64,000 nucleotides of DNA from Flavobacterium sp. MFBS3-15 (GTDB lineage: Bacteria > Bacteroidota > Bacteroidia > Flavobacteriales > Flavobacteriaceae): assembly GCF_026107645.2 (NCBI RefSeq), contig NZ_JAPCHV010000001.1:329947-393946 (forward strand), read 5' to 3'. Below the pieces are notes generated by a model, which was not told the origin of the DNA, did no database searches, and was given only the letters and a program-made list of their open reading frames with translations. Position 1 is the stretch's first letter; each line of letters starts with the position of its first letter. This document shows, piece by piece, positions 32,186-42,041 of the stretch. A program made the translations under genes and the position numbers.

Positions 32186-34930
32186 ATGCCTTTTAAAAGA
32201 TACTTTTTCATCGCGTTTTTACTGCTTCCCACTTTCATATACGCACAGGGACTGCTTCCCTTTGTAGAAAACTTTACCAAGTCGGAATATGCCGGTGATA
32301 ATCAGGTGTGGAATGTTGCTCAGGGTACTGACAATGCCATGTATTTTGCAAACAACCATTTTTTTCTGAGGTATAATGGCGTTAAATGGGAAAAGTATGC
32401 ATTACCAAACAAAACAATTATTCGATCGGTATTTGTAGATGGAGACAAGGTTTACTGTGGATCCTACAAGGAATTTGGTTATTGGCAGCGCAGGAGAGGG
32501 ACTATGCAGTATACATCCCTATCAAAAGATAAAAATCTTTTTCTGGGTAATGCTGACAATGAGGAAATATGGAAAGTATTTAAGCATGATGGGAAAATTT
32601 ATTTCCAATCGTTCAATGAAATCTACATCCATGACGGCAAGTCGGTTGACAAGATAAAATTTCCTTACCAAATATCATATTGCTATCTCATAGATAATCT
32701 GATATATGTGGCTTCTGTTCGCAATGGAATGTACATTATGGAGGGCCGAAAATTCCGCCCGGTTGATAGTTGGCCTGAATTAAAAGGGAATGTCATCCAT
32801 GGTATGGAGAAAAACCGCGGTGATATCTACATATTTTCCAAGAACAATGGCGTATATATTGCTTCGGGCCAAAGGCTGATACCCTGGAAAAGCACAGTAA
32901 ATAACCTGCTTAAGGATGATGTAATACTTGCAGCAAAATTCATCGATGAGAATACACTTGCCATCGGTACAGGGTTGAAGGGACTCTATATTATCAACCT
33001 TAATACAGGTGAATACCAAAATATTAACCGTGAAAATGCACTAAAAAATAATGCAGTCTTATCGATAACCCTCGACAGGGAAAAAGATATTTGGCTTGGA
33101 TTAGATAATGGGATATCACATGTAGAGGTCAATTCCCCGGTCTCAGTTTTTTCTGATGGAGCCGGGATACTGGGCTCAGTATATTCACTTGCAACAACTG
33201 AAAAAGGTTACCTTTTTGTCACTAATCATGGTATTTTTACTTACGATAACAGAAAGCTTGTGGCTGTCCCGAACTCGCAAGGCCAGGTATGGGATATTTA
33301 TAAAAATGGCAGCGAGTTCGTCATTGGGCACAATGACGGAACTTTCATTTACAATGGAAACGCCCTCAAATGGGTCAACCCTGTAAATGGCGGCTGGAAA
33401 TTTCTGAAGAGCAGGTATGATAATGTATGGTTTCAGGCTAATTATTCTGGAATCGCTATATATAAAGACATTAATGACCTTACAAAATGGAAAGTCCTGG
33501 ATAGCATTACCAAGCCAATACGGAATATCGAACAAAATAAGCCCGGCGAACTTTGGGCTGCTGATAATTATCGAAGTCTGTACCGTATTACTTACGATTC
33601 GGACTTTAATGTTGAAAAAGTTGAGAACATATCAGCTCTGAACGATATTAAAAGCGATTTTGGAGTTCGGATATTCAATTTCAGGAACCAAATATTATTC
33701 CTGATTAATAATACATGGTATTCTTATAACTCTATTTCGGCTAAACTTGAAAAACATAATTCATTTAATGAGAACTTCCGGAATATTTCTGATATTATCC
33801 CTATAGATGACAATAACTTTATGGTTATTAGGGAGGGACGCTTATATACTATTTCACAGGTAGATAATGATTTCATATGGAAGCTTTTGCCTGAGAAGTA
33901 TTATGCAGGAAGACTTATAATGGGCAATACATTAGTAAATAAAGATAATAATCGACTTTTAGTCAACCTTGATGATGGATTTCTTTCCTTTGAGCCGGGA
34001 AGGGATAAGCCAAAAAAACATCACATAACTATTGAGGGCTTTTATCAGGGAGCTCCTATTTTTCATGATACAGAGATTAAATACAATCAACCTGTACTTA
34101 TAAATGTTATATCAGGATATTTCGGATATAATCATCCTGATCTCTTTTATAGTTTGAATGGCGAAGATTTTATTCCTGTTGAAAAAGGCAGTATAATGCT
34201 CAATAATCTCAGCAGTGGGAAACAGGAATTAGAAGTTTTTTATAATAATGGCATTAAATATGTAAAACTTGCAGACTACGAATTTCGGGTTAGCAGGCCA
34301 TGGTATTTTTCTTTAATGATGATATTCGTCTATGTTTTCGTTATTTCGGGTATTTTCTTCCTATACTATCGTTGGAATAAAGTACGATACAATCAGAAAA
34401 TACGCCTTAATGAAGAAGAGCTTAAGCATCGAAGGGAAATCCTTGAGCTTGAAATGGAGGCCGAAAATAAGCAACGACAGCAAGAGTATGAAAAGCATAT
34501 GTTGGAAATAGAAGTGCAAAGCAAGGCTTCCGAAGTAGCAGGTAAATCGTTATCTATCGCCAAGCATAGCGAGATGATAGAAAGCATTCAGGAAATATTA
34601 GAATCCGAGAATGAAGGAAGTCAAATTAAATCCCGCATAAAGAAAATATTAAAAACTAATGCCATTAACAAGAATGAATGGCTCAACTTTGAAAAAAACC
34701 TACTCAAAAGTCACGAAGAATTTGTGGAAAGACTGTCAAAAAAATATCCTGACCTTACTCCTAAAGATATCAAATTGTCAATATATCTTAAAATGAATTT
34801 ATCTTCGAAAGAAATAGCGCCTATGATGAATATTTCTTTCAGAGGTGTGGAACTTCATCGTTACAGGCTTCGGAAAAAGCTCGGTATTTCCACAGAAGAG
34901 AGCCTCTATAAATTTATGATTAATGTATAA
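32186..34930 (+). CDS. PUL regulator: beta-propeller sensor, Y_Y_Y domain, one TM helix, coiled coil, LuxR-type HTH
   Basis: This encodes 914 residues. A signal peptide (YFFIAFLLLPTFIYAQ) is followed by about 620 residues of two-component-type beta-propeller repeats (for example DIWLGLDNGISHVEV, ELWAADNYRSLYRI). A Y_Y_Y-like Ig domain lies near 650-705 (LFYSLNGEDFIPVEKGSIML). One membrane helix (FSLMMIFVYVFVISGIFFLYY) at about 713-733 is followed by a charged coiled coil and a C-terminal LuxR-type HTH (LTPKDIKLSIYLKMNLSSKEIAPMMNIS). It senses a ligand in the periplasm and controls genes from the membrane without a histidine kinase. The adjacent SusC/SusD genes are the likely targets. Confidence 0.9.
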   Translation: MPFKRYFFIAFLLLPTFIYAQGLLPFVENFTKSEYAGDNQVWNVAQGTDNAMYFANNHFFLRYNGVKWEKYALPNKTIIRSVFVDGDKVYCGSYKEFGYWQRRRGTMQYTSLSKDKNLFLGNADNEEIWKVFKHDGKIYFQSFNEIYIHDGKSVDKIKFPYQISYCYLIDNLIYVASVRNGMYIMEGRKFRPVDSWPELKGNVIHGMEKNRGDIYIFSKNNGVYIASGQRLIPWKSTVNNLLKDDVILAAKFIDENTLAIGTGLKGLYIINLNTGEYQNINRENALKNNAVLSITLDREKDIWLGLDNGISHVEVNSPVSVFSDGAGILGSVYSLATTEKGYLFVTNHGIFTYDNRKLVAVPNSQGQVWDIYKNGSEFVIGHNDGTFIYNGNALKWVNPVNGGWKFLKSRYDNVWFQANYSGIAIYKDINDLTKWKVLDSITKPIRNIEQNKPGELWAADNYRSLYRITYDSDFNVEKVENISALNDIKSDFGVRIFNFRNQILFLINNTWYSYNSISAKLEKHNSFNENFRNISDIIPIDDNNFMVIREGRLYTISQVDNDFIWKLLPEKYYAGRLIMGNTLVNKDNNRLLVNLDDGFLSFEPGRDKPKKHHITIEGFYQGAPIFHDTEIKYNQPVLINVISGYFGYNHPDLFYSLNGEDFIPVEKGSIMLNNLSSGKQELEVFYNNGIKYVKLADYEFRVSRPWYFSLMMIFVYVFVISGIFFLYYRWNKVRYNQKIRLNEEELKHRREILELEMEAENKQRQQEYEKHMLEIEVQSKASEVAGKSLSIAKHSEMIESIQEILESENEGSQIKSRIKKILKTNAINKNEWLNFEKNLLKSHEEFVERLSKKYPDLTPKDIKLSIYLKMNLSSKEIAPMMNISFRGVELHRYRLRKKLGISTEESLYKFMINV

Positions 34931-34977
34931 ATTTCAACATATATATTTCTTTTTAGTATAAATGTTGCCTATAAATT

Positions 34978-35129
34978 AAAACGTTATAATACATCAACAC
35001 TACATCATTAACATTTTTAATGATGTATTTAAAACTATTATAATATTTTGATAATTAATATTTTAATTGCTTTTTTTGTTAAAATGATGTAGTGTAGATA
35101 GGTAATTTGGTGTGCAACTATAACGTTTT
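34978..35129. promoter_or_regulatory. nested inverted repeats in the SusC promoter region (candidate operator)
   Basis: In the 239-bp gap before susC-like, AAAACGTTATA (34978-34988) is repeated inverted at 35119-35129. Inside, TACATCATTA (35001-35010) and TAATGATGTA (35018-35027) form a palindrome, and AATGATGTAGTGT (35083-35095) is the inverted partner of ACACTACATCATT (34997-35009). The symmetric arrangement just upstream of the SusC -7 box points to a regulator binding region. Confidence 0.55.
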
Positions 35130-35135
35130 AGTGCT

Positions 35136-35143
35136 TAAATTTG
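35136..35143 (+). promoter_or_regulatory. -7 box of the susC-like gene
   Basis: TAAATTTG fits TAnnTTTG and lies 26 bp before the SusC start. It is preceded by the inverted repeat region, so activator-dependent transcription is plausible. Confidence 0.55.
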
Positions 35144-35169
35144 GGTACAATAAAAATTTCTAATTACCC

Positions 35170-37998
35170 ATGAGGAAAGCATTACTCAATATTAGTTTCT
35201 TATTAACGGGGTATGCCGCATTTTCGCAAGTACCCCCTCCACCTGCCGCACCGGTATTGAATGACTCCGTATTTAATGATTCAATTTTCTTTGAAAATGA
35301 AATGGCCGAAGTCGTGGTTATCGGTTACGGTACCCGTAAGGCAGGTGCAATTACAGGATCTGTTGCACAGATAAAGGCTTCAGACATCGTGAGGACACCC
35401 GCCCAATCGGCTATCCAGGCCATTCAGGGAAAGGCTGCAGGTGTAAATATCGTAACTAATGATGAGCCCGGAGGATCACCCTCAATACGCATAAGGGGGC
35501 TTGGGACTGTTACCGGAGCACGCGATCCGCTGTATGTAATTGACGGGATTGAAACGTCGAATCTCAACGGTATTAATCCAAATGACATTGCCACCATTGA
35601 TATACTAAAAGATGCATCTTCCCTGGCAATTTATGGCCAAAAAGGGTCAAATGGGGTGATCATCATAACGACAAAAAAGGGTAAGCAAGGTGAAATAAAG
35701 GTATCCTATGACGGATTTTATGGTCAAAAATTTATCCAGCGGGAAGTTGATATGGCCGACTCCTACCGTTTTGCCTATTATAATAATACCGCCCAGGGAA
35801 ATCCGTCGCATTTCAGCTTCGACCAACCCTACAATACCAACTGGCTCGACGAGATTACCGACACCGGCGAAATGATGAGTAACTCCATCTCGATCTCCGG
35901 TGCATCGGAGCAGGCCACCTACTATTTTGGAGCCTCCAACTATAAAGAGAAGGGCATCCTTAACGGTACCCAGTTTGAAAGGACCAACGTTATCAGCAAC
36001 AATACGTACAAACTTTTTGACGAAAGGCTCAAAATCAGCTCGTTTTTCAACTTGTCCACCACAAAGTCTACCCCTAAGCCTGTGAGCGCCTTTACCAATG
36101 CCTACAAGCAATCGCCCATAGTGCCGGTACGCTTTGAAAATGGCCGCTGGGGGGTGCCGCTTCGTAACCCGGCTACCGGCCTGATAGACATTGCCGGCAG
36201 CGACCGTTTTAATAACGTGGCCAATCCGGTGGCACAATTAGCCAATTTCCAAGAGGAAAACAGGGGCACCACGCTCATTGGGGCCATCAATGCCGAACTG
36301 AAAATAATGGACTGGCTCAAATTCAATTCCAATTTCGGGGCAACGGCATTTTGGGGTAAAGGCTACACATTCACACCCACACGTGAGTTGTATCTCACTG
36401 CAAACCCGACAAGGACCGTACAGGACTACATTAACCAGAATCCCGATAACCCCATTATCAATACCCTCCAGCAGCGAAGGGATAGCAACTACAGGTGGAA
36501 CTGGGATAACTTCTTTACTTATACCAATACCTTTTCCGATGCCCATAATGTAACCGTGGTTGCCGGTATGTCGCGTTCGACAACTAATATTTCGGAATTC
36601 CTCAGGGCAACCAGGAACGACGTGCCTGAGCAATCAAATTACTGGAACCTTGACCTTTCCTCCAACAATATCGAGGTAGCTCCGGGTTCTGTAGCCCAAA
36701 ATAACAGCAGTACACCTATTGTTTCTGTAGCCTACTTTGGAAGGGGAGAGTATGACTATAAAGGCAAATACCTGTTTTCTGCTTCCGTAAGGAGGGAGGG
36801 CATCAGCGCCTTTACCGAGGATAAGCGCTTCGAGGTATTCCCTTCGGTTTCGGCCGGATGGGTGCTTACAAGCGAGGAGTTCATGAGCGATGTAAAGTTC
36901 CTTAACAGCTTCAAGATACGCGGAGGCTATGGTGAGGTGGGTAATGCCAACGCGAGTACCATCAACACAATATTGTTCAATACAGGCACTAACTATGCCT
37001 TTGGCGCAGATCAGGTGATTTATCCCGGTAATAACGTACCCTTTCAGATAGATCCTAACCTTACGTGGGAAACCATGAAGGAAATCGACCTGGGCTTCGA
37101 CTTTGCCGTGCTCGACGCGAGACTTACCGGAACGTTTGACTATTATAACCGCAAGACTGAAAATGTAATCCTTCCCGTTGCAGTGCCAACGGTGCTTTCG
37201 CCCGAGCCGGTGCTGCTGAACAGCGGTACGGTTAGCAACAAAGGGGTCGAATTTACTGCAAAATGGCAGGATTACATAGGCGAGGATTTCAGTTATTGGG
37301 TGGGTGGTAACGTATCACATAACAAAAATGAGCTGGAAGAAGTGACCAGCCCGTTCTTCGGGGATTACATTGGTGGCGGCCTTAGCAATGGGCAATATAC
37401 CAAGCAGGTGCTTGAAGGCCAGCCCCTGGGCAGTTTTTATGTGTACGAAACACAGGGCTATAACTCTGATGGCGGCTTTAATCTGAGCGAAGACAGGGTA
37501 GTGGCGGGTAGCTATATACCCACCCTTACCTACGGTTTTAACTTTGGTGCAAGCTATAAAGGGTTCGACCTTTCGGTAGATGCGTATGGTGTAGGCGGCA
37601 ACAAATTGTATAATGGCAAGAAAGCCCAGCGTACGGGTGGTGAAAATATTGAAAACGCCCTTTTGGAAAACTTCTGGCTGCCTTCCAACCCCAATGCCGC
37701 GAATCCCCGCCCTTCAAACGATGTTCCCCGCGCGTCCACGTATTATATTGAAAATGGCGACTTCCTGAGGATAAACAACATCACCCTGGGCTATACGCTG
37801 CCTCAGTTTTTTGATGGTATCGACAAGGTGCGGATGTATGTAACGGCCATTAACCCGTTCCTGTTTACCAACTACAGCGGCTTCTCGCCCGAGGTGGTAG
37901 GGAACGATAATGCCAACCCACTGGGAACTGCCGGTATAGAGCTGGATGCCTACCCTACGAACAAGACATTTTTATTCGGACTAAACATTGGTTTTTAA
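35170..37998 (+). CDS. SusC/RagA-type TonB-dependent outer-membrane transporter
   Basis: This encodes 942 residues. A signal peptide (MRKALLNISFLLTGYAAFSQ) is followed by a short Pro-rich stretch instead of the usual N-terminal carboxypeptidase-regulatory-like domain. A TonB-box/plug region follows: EVVVIGYGTRKAGAITGSVA and IRIRGLGTVTGARDPLYVIDG with DILKDASSLAIYGQKGSNGV. The remainder is a 22-strand beta barrel ending in Phe (FLFGLNIGF), the signal for outer-membrane assembly. It imports oligosaccharides captured by the SusD partner. It is the first gene of the catabolic part of the PUL; the SusD gene follows 9 bp downstream. Confidence 0.96.
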   Translation: MRKALLNISFLLTGYAAFSQVPPPPAAPVLNDSVFNDSIFFENEMAEVVVIGYGTRKAGAITGSVAQIKASDIVRTPAQSAIQAIQGKAAGVNIVTNDEPGGSPSIRIRGLGTVTGARDPLYVIDGIETSNLNGINPNDIATIDILKDASSLAIYGQKGSNGVIIITTKKGKQGEIKVSYDGFYGQKFIQREVDMADSYRFAYYNNTAQGNPSHFSFDQPYNTNWLDEITDTGEMMSNSISISGASEQATYYFGASNYKEKGILNGTQFERTNVISNNTYKLFDERLKISSFFNLSTTKSTPKPVSAFTNAYKQSPIVPVRFENGRWGVPLRNPATGLIDIAGSDRFNNVANPVAQLANFQEENRGTTLIGAINAELKIMDWLKFNSNFGATAFWGKGYTFTPTRELYLTANPTRTVQDYINQNPDNPIINTLQQRRDSNYRWNWDNFFTYTNTFSDAHNVTVVAGMSRSTTNISEFLRATRNDVPEQSNYWNLDLSSNNIEVAPGSVAQNNSSTPIVSVAYFGRGEYDYKGKYLFSASVRREGISAFTEDKRFEVFPSVSAGWVLTSEEFMSDVKFLNSFKIRGGYGEVGNANASTINTILFNTGTNYAFGADQVIYPGNNVPFQIDPNLTWETMKEIDLGFDFAVLDARLTGTFDYYNRKTENVILPVAVPTVLSPEPVLLNSGTVSNKGVEFTAKWQDYIGEDFSYWVGGNVSHNKNELEEVTSPFFGDYIGGGLSNGQYTKQVLEGQPLGSFYVYETQGYNSDGGFNLSEDRVVAGSYIPTLTYGFNFGASYKGFDLSVDAYGVGGNKLYNGKKAQRTGGENIENALLENFWLPSNPNAANPRPSNDVPRASTYYIENGDFLRINNITLGYTLPQFFDGIDKVRMYVTAINPFLFTNYSGFSPEVVGNDNANPLGTAGIELDAYPTNKTFLFGLNIGF

Positions 37999-38007
37999 AC
38001 AGCAGCT

Positions 38008-39486
38008 ATGAAAAAAAATATATTTAAAATGAAAATGGGGCTACACGGTAAAATAGTATTGGGGGCATTCGTACTGTCAATTGCGGCATCTTCCTGCGAT
38101 GGCGACCTCGATGTGGATCCGCAAAATGCCATTAACGAAAATGACTTCCTCAACAATCCTGACAATGCTGTACAGCTCGTTAATGGTGTGTACAACAAAA
38201 TGCTGGATTTCGACATGTACTCTTTCTCATGGATTGGCATAACCAGCATTACATCCGATGATGCTGACAAAGGCTCGTCACCGGGCGATACGGGTACCGA
38301 TAAGCATAAAATGGACGCATTAACATTTGATGCTTCCGACCTTTCATTTAATGAAGTGTGGAAAGGCCGCTATGCCGGAATATACAGGGCAAACAATGCG
38401 CTGTTTTACCTGGAGCAGCTTCAGGTAGATGAAGCCTTGAAAAACAGGCTCATAGGTGAAGTTAAATTTTTAAGGGCGTTGTTTTACTTTGATCTTGTAC
38501 GGTGCTTTGGCGATGTGCCGCTGGTTGTTGGAAAAATTGACCTTAACGACACGGAGCTTATCAACCAGACAGTTTTTGTGAGAAGGCCAAAGGCCGAAGT
38601 GTACGACCAGATTGAAGCCGACCTTGCCGATGCCATTGTAAAGCTGCCTTTAAAGTCACAATATGCCGCAAGGGACCTGGGCAGGGCGAGCAAAGGCGCG
38701 GCACAGGCGCTGTTGGCAAAAGCACACCTGTACCAGCAGGAATGGGATGCGGCGTTTAACATGGCCGGCGAAGTAATAGGGTCTGGGCAGTATGGCCTGA
38801 TGGACAACTACGCGGAAGTGTGGCGCGAAACGGGAGAAAACGGGGAGGAGTCAATATTTGAAGTGCAGGCAACCCTAACCAAAGGCCTGATACAGTATAC
38901 CGGCGTACAGGGGCCAAGGGGCACACCTGATCTGGGATGGGGCTTTAATACACCCTCACTGAATCTTTCCAATTCGTACGAAACGGGCGACCCGCGTCGT
39001 GCGGCGACCATTATGGATGTGCCGGGTGTGCTTTGGGATGGTTTTGTTGCCCCGGCTACATGGGCCAACCCACGGTACAACTACAAAGCTTATCAAAGCA
39101 GCATCGCTGAATCGTGGAATAATAATAAGGATGAAACAGCGAAAAACCTCAGGATTTTAAAATACAGCGATATCCTGCTGATAAGGGCAGAAGCAGCATT
39201 CCGGATGGGCAATACTACCGAAGCCAGAGACAGGGTTAACGAGATACGCGGGAGGGTAGGGCTTGGAGAGCTTGCATCGGTAACACTGCAGCAGATCTAT
39301 AACGAAAGGCGTTGGGAAATGGCCATGGAGCACGACAGGTGGTTCGACCTGGTGCGTACCGGGCAGGCACAGGCAGCCATGGCGGCAGACGGCAAAACGT
39401 TTATTGTGGGCAAGCATGAGGTATTTCCCATACCGGAAGCCCAGATAGCGTTGAGTGGTGGGATATTGACACAGAACAATTATTAA
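38008..39486 (+). CDS. SusD/RagB-type outer-membrane glycan-binding lipoprotein
   Basis: This is a 492-residue SusD-like protein. The N terminus (VLGAFVLSIAASSCDG) carries a lipobox with Cys. The family patterns are visible: NALFYLEQLQVDEAL, VKFLRALFYFDLVRCFGDVPLV near 150-175, KILRYSDILLIRAEAA (as LRILKYSDILLIRAEAAFR) and IYNERRWEMAMEHDRWFDLVR near the C terminus. It binds glycans at the cell surface as the lid of the SusC transporter. It lies 9 bp after SusC and 46 bp before the LamG lipoprotein gene, in the same operon. Confidence 0.96.
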   Translation: MKKNIFKMKMGLHGKIVLGAFVLSIAASSCDGDLDVDPQNAINENDFLNNPDNAVQLVNGVYNKMLDFDMYSFSWIGITSITSDDADKGSSPGDTGTDKHKMDALTFDASDLSFNEVWKGRYAGIYRANNALFYLEQLQVDEALKNRLIGEVKFLRALFYFDLVRCFGDVPLVVGKIDLNDTELINQTVFVRRPKAEVYDQIEADLADAIVKLPLKSQYAARDLGRASKGAAQALLAKAHLYQQEWDAAFNMAGEVIGSGQYGLMDNYAEVWRETGENGEESIFEVQATLTKGLIQYTGVQGPRGTPDLGWGFNTPSLNLSNSYETGDPRRAATIMDVPGVLWDGFVAPATWANPRYNYKAYQSSIAESWNNNKDETAKNLRILKYSDILLIRAEAAFRMGNTTEARDRVNEIRGRVGLGELASVTLQQIYNERRWEMAMEHDRWFDLVRTGQAQAAMAADGKTFIVGKHEVFPIPEAQIALSGGILTQNNY

Positions 39487-39532
39487 TTAAACAACAATGC
39501 TAATACTAACTTAATTTTTTAATTTATTTACT

Positions 39533-40423
39533 ATGAAAACAATCAAAATTTTTGCGTACGCCCTGGCGATCACTTCAGGGTTTGTATTCACTTCATGCGG
39601 CAGCGACGATTCAGGAGGAAATGACCTTCCGCCAATTGGTGGTTACAATAGCGCTGACGAAGTTGGACAGGCCAATCTTGTTGCCTACTGGTCTTTTGAC
39701 GGGAATGGCAAGGAAGAGCTTTCCGGAACAAATCCAAGCACATCGGCAAACGTTACTTTCTCTGATGCGGATGCGGTAAAAGGAGATGCTGCATCGTTTA
39801 ACCTGGGTTATCTTAATTATCCAACTATTGCTTCATTGTCAAACACTTTGGGAAGCTTTACTGTAAGTACTTGGGTTAAAGTAGCAAATAACGGAAGCAA
39901 CGCTTCAGTATTTTTCTCTTTGGCCAGGGAAACCGACTGGTCGGGAAATATAAACTTTATGGCGGAAACAGGGTGGCAGCCTGCGACGTCGGATTCACTT
40001 ACAGTTAAAGGCTGGATCAATTCAACAAGTGATTTGGGTGGTCAGGATACCCGAAACACAATCAAAGTTAGTGCAGAAGATGCAGCAACAGGTCATGTAG
40101 CGTTTCCAAACAAAGTTGGCGGGCAATGGGCTCATGCTGTACTTACATATGACGGAACTACAAGGATGTTCAGGGTGTATGTTAACGGTGTAAAAATTTC
40201 GAACCCGAAATGGGAAGAAAGAGGCGCTGCCGGTCAGATGCTTACCTTTAACAACCCGGTACACCCTGTGATTGGTGCTTTTGGATCCACTGCCAGCGGA
40301 AGCCCTATCGATACATGGGATAAAGGCCTTATTGGCAAACTGGATGAAATGAGGGTATGGAAAGTAGCCCTTAGTCAGGCTGACATAGGTTTCCTTTACC
40401 AGCTTGAGTCTGCAGGTAGGTAG
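39533..40423 (+). CDS. LamG-domain surface lipoprotein
   Basis: This encodes 296 residues. A lipoprotein signal (IFAYALAITSGFVFTSCGSD) has the lipobox Cys at about residue 22. A laminin-G/concanavalin-like domain occupies the rest: LVAYWSFDGNGKEELSGTNP, GSFTVSTWVKVANNGSNAS and FRVYVNGVKISNP with LIGKLDEMRVWKVALSQADI at the end. In Bacteroidota such proteins follow SusD and act as surface glycan-binding proteins (SusE/F analogues). A strong terminator follows the stop, so the promoter-proximal transcript may end here. Confidence 0.88.
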   Translation: MKTIKIFAYALAITSGFVFTSCGSDDSGGNDLPPIGGYNSADEVGQANLVAYWSFDGNGKEELSGTNPSTSANVTFSDADAVKGDAASFNLGYLNYPTIASLSNTLGSFTVSTWVKVANNGSNASVFFSLARETDWSGNINFMAETGWQPATSDSLTVKGWINSTSDLGGQDTRNTIKVSAEDAATGHVAFPNKVGGQWAHAVLTYDGTTRMFRVYVNGVKISNPKWEERGAAGQMLTFNNPVHPVIGAFGSTASGSPIDTWDKGLIGKLDEMRVWKVALSQADIGFLYQLESAGR

Positions 40424-40446
40424 TTTTTAATGCTATAATTTCTTTC

Positions 40447-40476
40447 CCCGGCAGGTTAGCCTGCCGGGTATTTTTT
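40447..40476 (+). terminator. rho-independent terminator after the LamG lipoprotein gene
   Basis: A 9-bp GC-rich stem (CCCGGCAGG / CCTGCCGGG), 4-nt loop and six T. Confidence 0.9.
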
Positions 40477-40549
40477 CCCGCAGTATGTCCCCAACTATAC
40501 TGTAATTTCCAAAAATATGTATCCAAAAAATCATCATCAAAATTCAACA

Positions 40550-41932
40550 ATGAAAATATTCCAGCTGTTCATTATCCTCACCTTTTGCATTTCATGCTCA
40601 TCATGCGACAAGAGCGATGGGGATACGGGAGAGGACGATAACCCACCGGTAGTGGTGGACCCCATGACCGACGAGGAGATACTGAACCGTGTGCAAAAAG
40701 ATGCCCTTAAATATTTTTGGGACTATGCGCACCCGGCTTCAAAACTCGCCCGCGAAAGGTACCATACCGATGATCCGGGCAACGATGCCAACATTGTAAC
40801 CACGGGCGGCTCGGGTTTTGGCCTTATGACCATCGTGGCAGGCGTAGAACGTGGCTTCGTGCCGCGTAGCGAGGCGGTGGCCCGTCTTCAGACCGCACTT
40901 GACTTTTTAGAGAATGCCGACCGTTTTCATGGCGCATGGCCGCACTGGATGGATGGCAACACAGGTAATGTAATACCCTTTGGCACCGTAGACAACGGTG
41001 GCGATCTTGTAGAGACCGCCTTCCTGTGCCAGGGATTGATTTGCATACGTGAATATTTTAAAACAGGCAACGATGCCGAGCAGGCGCTCGCGCAGCAGGC
41101 CGATGAGCTTTGGAAGGGCGTAGAGTGGGACTGGTACACCCGCGGCGAGAATGCCCTGTACTGGCACTGGTCGCCGGAGTACGAGTGGCAGCTCAACTTT
41201 AAGCTGGAAGGCTATAACGAGTGCCTCATTACTTATGTGATGGCTGCTGCATCGCCAACGCACCCAATCAGTGCCGAGGCCTATCACCAGGCATGGGCGA
41301 GGAACGGCAACATTGTACATCCCGGCCAGCGCTACAACATACCTGTTGTATTTAATTACAACGGGGCAACCGGCAATGTAGGGCCTTTATTTTGGGCACA
41401 TTATTCTTATTTAGGAATGGACCCCCGCGGCCTTACCGACCAGTATGCCAACTACTGGACGCTGGTGCAGAACCATGCCAGGATTCACCATGCCTATAGC
41501 GTAGCCAATCCGTACCAGTACACAGGCTACAGCGACAAGGTGTGGGGCCTGACGGCGAGCTACACCCGCAATGCCAACGGCTCAACGGGCTACAGTGCAC
41601 ATTCCCCGGTAAACGACAGGGGCGTGATTTCGCCTACGGCAGCGCTTTCGTCGTTCCCGTATACGCCTGAAGAATCAATGAAATTGCTTCGCTTTGTATA
41701 TGAGGATGCCGACTGGAAGAGCAGGCTGACAGGTGTTGCCGGGCCATATGATGCCTTTAGTATACACCACAATTGGGTTACGCCGCGCTACCTGGCCATC
41801 GACCAGGGTACGATAGTGCCCATGATAGAAAACCACCGCACAGGTTTGCTGTGGAACCTGTTCATGCAGGCGCCGGAAGTGAGGCAGGGATTGCTTGATC
41901 TTGGCTTCCACTCCACCCAGCATGGATTTTAA
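40550..41932 (+). CDS. glucoamylase-family (GH144-like) lipoprotein
   Basis: Starting at the ATG at 40550 (MKIFQLFIILTFCISC) it has 460 residues and a lipobox Cys, so it is surface- or periplasm-anchored. The long ORF upstream is not needed. The glycoamylase (PF10091-type) pattern is evident: LKYFWDYAHPASKLARERYH, TTGGSGFGLMTIVAGVERGFV, LVETAFLCQGLICIREYF and DPRGLTDQYANYWTLVQNHARIHHAYS. This (alpha/alpha)6 family includes GH144 endo-beta-1,2-glucanases and exo-acting sophorohydrolases as well as uncharacterised members. In a PUL with GH3 it may cleave beta-1,2-glucan or a related glucan. It is followed by a terminator. Confidence 0.85.
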   Translation: MKIFQLFIILTFCISCSSCDKSDGDTGEDDNPPVVVDPMTDEEILNRVQKDALKYFWDYAHPASKLARERYHTDDPGNDANIVTTGGSGFGLMTIVAGVERGFVPRSEAVARLQTALDFLENADRFHGAWPHWMDGNTGNVIPFGTVDNGGDLVETAFLCQGLICIREYFKTGNDAEQALAQQADELWKGVEWDWYTRGENALYWHWSPEYEWQLNFKLEGYNECLITYVMAAASPTHPISAEAYHQAWARNGNIVHPGQRYNIPVVFNYNGATGNVGPLFWAHYSYLGMDPRGLTDQYANYWTLVQNHARIHHAYSVANPYQYTGYSDKVWGLTASYTRNANGSTGYSAHSPVNDRGVISPTAALSSFPYTPEESMKLLRFVYEDADWKSRLTGVAGPYDAFSIHHNWVTPRYLAIDQGTIVPMIENHRTGLLWNLFMQAPEVRQGLLDLGFHSTQHGF

Positions 41933-41975
41933 TAAACAGAATGATTAGGATTTTTTCATAGCAATTCTTTTTCAG

Positions 41976-42012
41976 TACCGTCTTTTGCCCTGGCGGAAGA
42001 CGGTATTTTTTT
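41976..42012 (+). terminator. rho-independent terminator after the GH144-like gene
   Basis: A 9-bp stem (TACCGTCTT / AAGACGGTA), 12-nt loop and seven T. Confidence 0.9.
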
Positions 42013-42041
42013 AAAACATCTAAAATTCGAATTACATTACA

